Source: Clostridium zeae (GTDB taxonomy: Bacteria > Bacillota > Clostridia > Clostridiales > Clostridiaceae). From it: a DNA stretch of 64,000 bases. This document shows, piece by piece, positions 62,324 through 64,000 of this stretch (position 1 is the stretch's first letter; the number at the start of each line of letters is the position of its first letter). The DNA is taken from positions 1,130,396-1,194,395 of the forward strand of contig NZ_BMBA01000001.1 of assembly GCF_017312485.1 (NCBI RefSeq), given 5' to 3'. Both the position numbers and the translations under genes were made by a program. The notes below the pieces were generated by a model. The model ran no database searches. It had not been told where the DNA came from and saw only the letters and a list, made by a program, of their open reading frames with translations.

Positions 62324-63091
62324 ATGGACATAAATAGAATTTTACATGTTGCCACCTTCGCTGGCCAAATTATACTAGAGAGCGGTGGAGAAACTTACAG
62401 GGTTGAAGAAACCATTTGGAGAATATGTAAAGCTTTCGGAGTAGAATATGCTGAAAGTTTTGTTACACCTACAGGTATAATGTCTTCTGTTTCAGATGAA
62501 AATCATAAAACTACCTCTCTTATAAAGAGGATACATAGAAGAACTGTTAACCTAGAAAAAATCTCTAAAGTTAATGATTTGTCACGAAATATAAAAACTT
62601 TAAATCTTACAGTTGATCAATTTTATAACGAGCTTATCAATATTGAAAACGGAAAAAGATATAGTGCTCCTGTAACAGTATTTTTCTCTGCCTTAGGTGC
62701 TGCTGCATTTTCCATATTGTTTGGCGGCAATATTAAGGATTTTCTTTCTGCCTTTATCATTGGAGTTGTTATAAAGTTATTTTCGAATCTCTGCAGTGAG
62801 TTTAGCATAAATGACTTCTTCATAAATAGTATAAGCGGCTCTATAGTTGCAGGTATGGCTCTAATTTTAGTTAGTGAAGGTATAGGTTCTAATGTAGATA
62901 AAGTTATAATAGGTTCAGTAATGCTCCTAGTTCCAGGTCTAGCAATAACAAATGCTATACGAGATACTATTGCCGGCGATTTAGTTTCTGGACTTACAAG
63001 AGCTGCTGAAGCATTCTTAATAGCTATCTCTATTGCTGTTGGGACCGGTGTTGTGCTAATTCTTTGGTTTAATAAGTTTGGGGGTATATAA
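62324..63091 (+). CDS. Threonine/serine exporter, ThrE N-terminal type (YjjP)
   Basis: 255 residues. The N-terminal cytosolic part has the family's GGETYRVEETIWRICKAFG segment; the rest has five membrane segments including LVPGLAITNAIRDTIAGDL. In Corynebacterium ThrE the two halves are one protein; in Firmicutes and enterobacteria they are split as YjjP and YjjB. It exports serine or threonine; in other bacteria YjjPB exports succinate. GATGAGG precedes the ATG. The next gene completes the pair. Confidence 0.88.
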   Translation: MDINRILHVATFAGQIILESGGETYRVEETIWRICKAFGVEYAESFVTPTGIMSSVSDENHKTTSLIKRIHRRTVNLEKISKVNDLSRNIKTLNLTVDQFYNELINIENGKRYSAPVTVFFSALGAAAFSILFGGNIKDFLSAFIIGVVIKLFSNLCSEFSINDFFINSISGSIVAGMALILVSEGIGSNVDKVIIGSVMLLVPGLAITNAIRDTIAGDLVSGLTRAAEAFLIAISIAVGTGVVLILWFNKFGGI

Positions 63092-63092
63092 T

Positions 63093-63560
63093 ATGTTGTT
63101 TAAAGAAACTATAGCTGCTTTTATTGCTACCTTCGGATTTGGTATAATCTTTAATATAAAAGGAAAAAACTTAATTTTTTCTTCTATCGGTGGTATGATA
63201 AGCTGGATAATTTATAAACTTGCTCTGCAGAAAACAGGTTCAGATATAGCTGGTCTATTTATTTCATCAATTGTATTCAGTGCGTATTCTGAAGCATGTG
63301 CTAGAATACTTAAAACTCCAGTTACTACAATAGTTATTTGTGCCCTTATACCTCTTGTGCCAGGTGGAGGAATGTATTATACAATGTACGAAGCTATTAG
63401 AGGAGATATGAATAAATCTTTTCAAACTTTAGCTACAACTTTAGCAAGTGCTGGAACATTGGCACTGGGAGTAATATTTGTTTCAACAATCACGAGATTG
63501 ATTAGTTCTGCTAGGCATCATTATATAGAGTTAATAGATAAGAATAGACGACCATATTGA
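63093..63560 (+). CDS. Threonine/serine exporter, small subunit (YjjB)
   Basis: 155 residues from ATG at 63093 (GGGGG upstream), one base past the stop of the first gene. Four or five membrane segments and the family's LIPLVPGGGMYYTMYEAIRGD motif. It forms the complete exporter with YjjP. An in-frame ATG five codons earlier would overlap the first gene and lacks a site. Confidence 0.88.
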   Translation: MLFKETIAAFIATFGFGIIFNIKGKNLIFSSIGGMISWIIYKLALQKTGSDIAGLFISSIVFSAYSEACARILKTPVTTIVICALIPLVPGGGMYYTMYEAIRGDMNKSFQTLATTLASAGTLALGVIFVSTITRLISSARHHYIELIDKNRRPY

Positions 63561-63572
63561 TTCTAATCATCA

Positions 63573-63606
63573 AAAATAGGCATCCCATTAGGAATGCCTA
63601 TTTTTT
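63573..63606. terminator. Convergent terminator
   Basis: AAAAATAGGCAT/ATGCCTATTTTT 12-bp stem plus further T residues, between yjjB and the CsoR-family gene. Confidence 0.9.
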
Positions 63607-63615
63607 TTAATCAAA

Positions 63616-63912
63616 TTACTTCATAAAGGTATTTATTGTTTTAATCAGCTGTTGTAAACCTTCTTCTGCGTCTGAATCATTAGGAATGCCCATACAATTT
63701 CTCGCATAATCTTCTATAATCAATGCTCCAACCTTATTTATAGCCGCTCTAATAGCTGCTATTTGAACAAGAACATCTGGACAGCATACATTTTTATCTA
63801 TCATTCCATGAATGCCTTTAACTTGACCTTCTATTCTTCTTAGCCTTACTAATATATCCTTCTTAAGCTTTTCACTTTTTTCATCTACCATATCATCAAT
63901 TATTTCATCCAT
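63616..63912 (-). CDS. CsoR/CstR-family thiol regulator
   Basis: 98 residues, the all-helical DUF156 fold (LRRIEGQVKGIHGMIDK). Two cysteines, C44 (NVCCPDVL) and C73 (YARNCMG), keep the 29-residue spacing of the CsoR ligands, but the His expected four residues before the second Cys is Tyr (Y69). That loss is unlike Cu(I)-sensing CsoR and more like CstR-type persulfide sensors, which need only the Cys pair. Autoregulation is likely: a palindrome lies just upstream. The regulated gene may be beyond the window edge. Confidence 0.88.
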   Translation of the reverse strand: MDEIIDDMVDEKSEKLKKDILVRLRRIEGQVKGIHGMIDKNVCCPDVLVQIAAIRAAINKVGALIIEDYARNCMGIPNDSDAEEGLQQLIKTINTFMK

Positions 63913-63931
63913 AATATATCACTCCTGTTAG

Positions 63932-63950
63932 TATACCAGTATACGGTATA
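63932..63950. promoter_or_regulatory. Candidate operator of the CsoR/CstR-family regulator
   Basis: TATACC-N7-GGTATA inverted repeat, 20 bases upstream of the regulator's start codon; resembles the A/T-flanked, CC/GG-centred sites bound by CsoR-family proteins. Confidence 0.6.
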
Positions 63951-64000
63951 TATTGTATCATCTGAGGCTCTTTTATACAATAAATAACTTCTTTAATACA

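Overview
This is an AT-rich chromosomal segment of a spore-forming Firmicute, almost certainly Clostridium sensu lato. The evidence is an alpha/beta-type small acid-soluble spore protein, a PdaB-like sporulation deacetylase, a T-box leader on valS, strong GGAGG ribosome sites, and an anaerobe-type 2-hydroxyacyl-CoA dehydratase activase. Most of the window is ordinary chromosome. I see no prophage, CRISPR array, insertion-sequence transposase or rRNA.

Layout. 1-2.4 kb: leftward NAD-salvage operon (NrtR-like regulator, PRPP-synthetase-like enzyme, nicotinamidase cut by the window edge) with a clear promoter and palindromic operator. 2.6-8.9 kb: maltodextrin locus (LacI-type regulator, malQ, malG, malF, malE); a 370-bp MITE-like element separates malE from malF. 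9.4-12.2 kb: two nitroreductases and a ZupT-type metal transporter. 12.3-17.8 kb: RNA-repair/RNA-quality-control module: two WYL regulators, RNA ligase RtcB, a Ro60/TROVE protein and, just upstream, an unannotated Y RNA whose tRNA-like domain is circularly permuted. 17.9-21.4 kb: small-molecule enzymes and a persulfide-sensor-like ArsR with a rhodanese. 21.6-21.9 kb: tRNA-Asp, tRNA-Phe and tRNA-Cys. 21.9-24.2 kb: hslO, a methyltransferase, two palindromic elements and a SASP gene. 24.7-30.4 kb: lysine/diaminopimelate genes asd-dapA-dapB and dapH around a cobalamin adenosyltransferase-aminotransferase pair.

30.4-38.1 kb: a tandem-OB SSB, PdaB, DUF4364, TSCPD protein and a glycolipid-synthesis group (two GT4 enzymes and a flippase-like membrane protein). 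38.4-40.5 kb: a radical-SAM/DUF4130 DNA-metabolism pair. 41-43.3 kb: lipoteichoic acid synthase, probably using the glycolipid anchor made by the preceding group. 43.5-48 kb: folC and valS with its T-box. 48-52.3 kb: a 1424-residue dehydratase activase. 52.5-58.4 kb: TPR protein, transglutaminase, recX, M16 peptidase and a two-component system. 58.5-64 kb: SDR reductase, dipeptidase, glyA, a two-gene serine/threonine exporter behind a structured leader RNA, and a CsoR-family regulator.

The two most noteworthy items are the Ro60/Y RNA/RtcB/WYL module with its permuted tRNA mimic and the unassigned structured leader ahead of the ThrE-type exporter. A family of small non-coding repeats (two near-full copies and three fragments), carrying a portable two-hairpin cassette, is also scattered through the window. 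All family assignments come from reading motifs by eye; no database search was possible.
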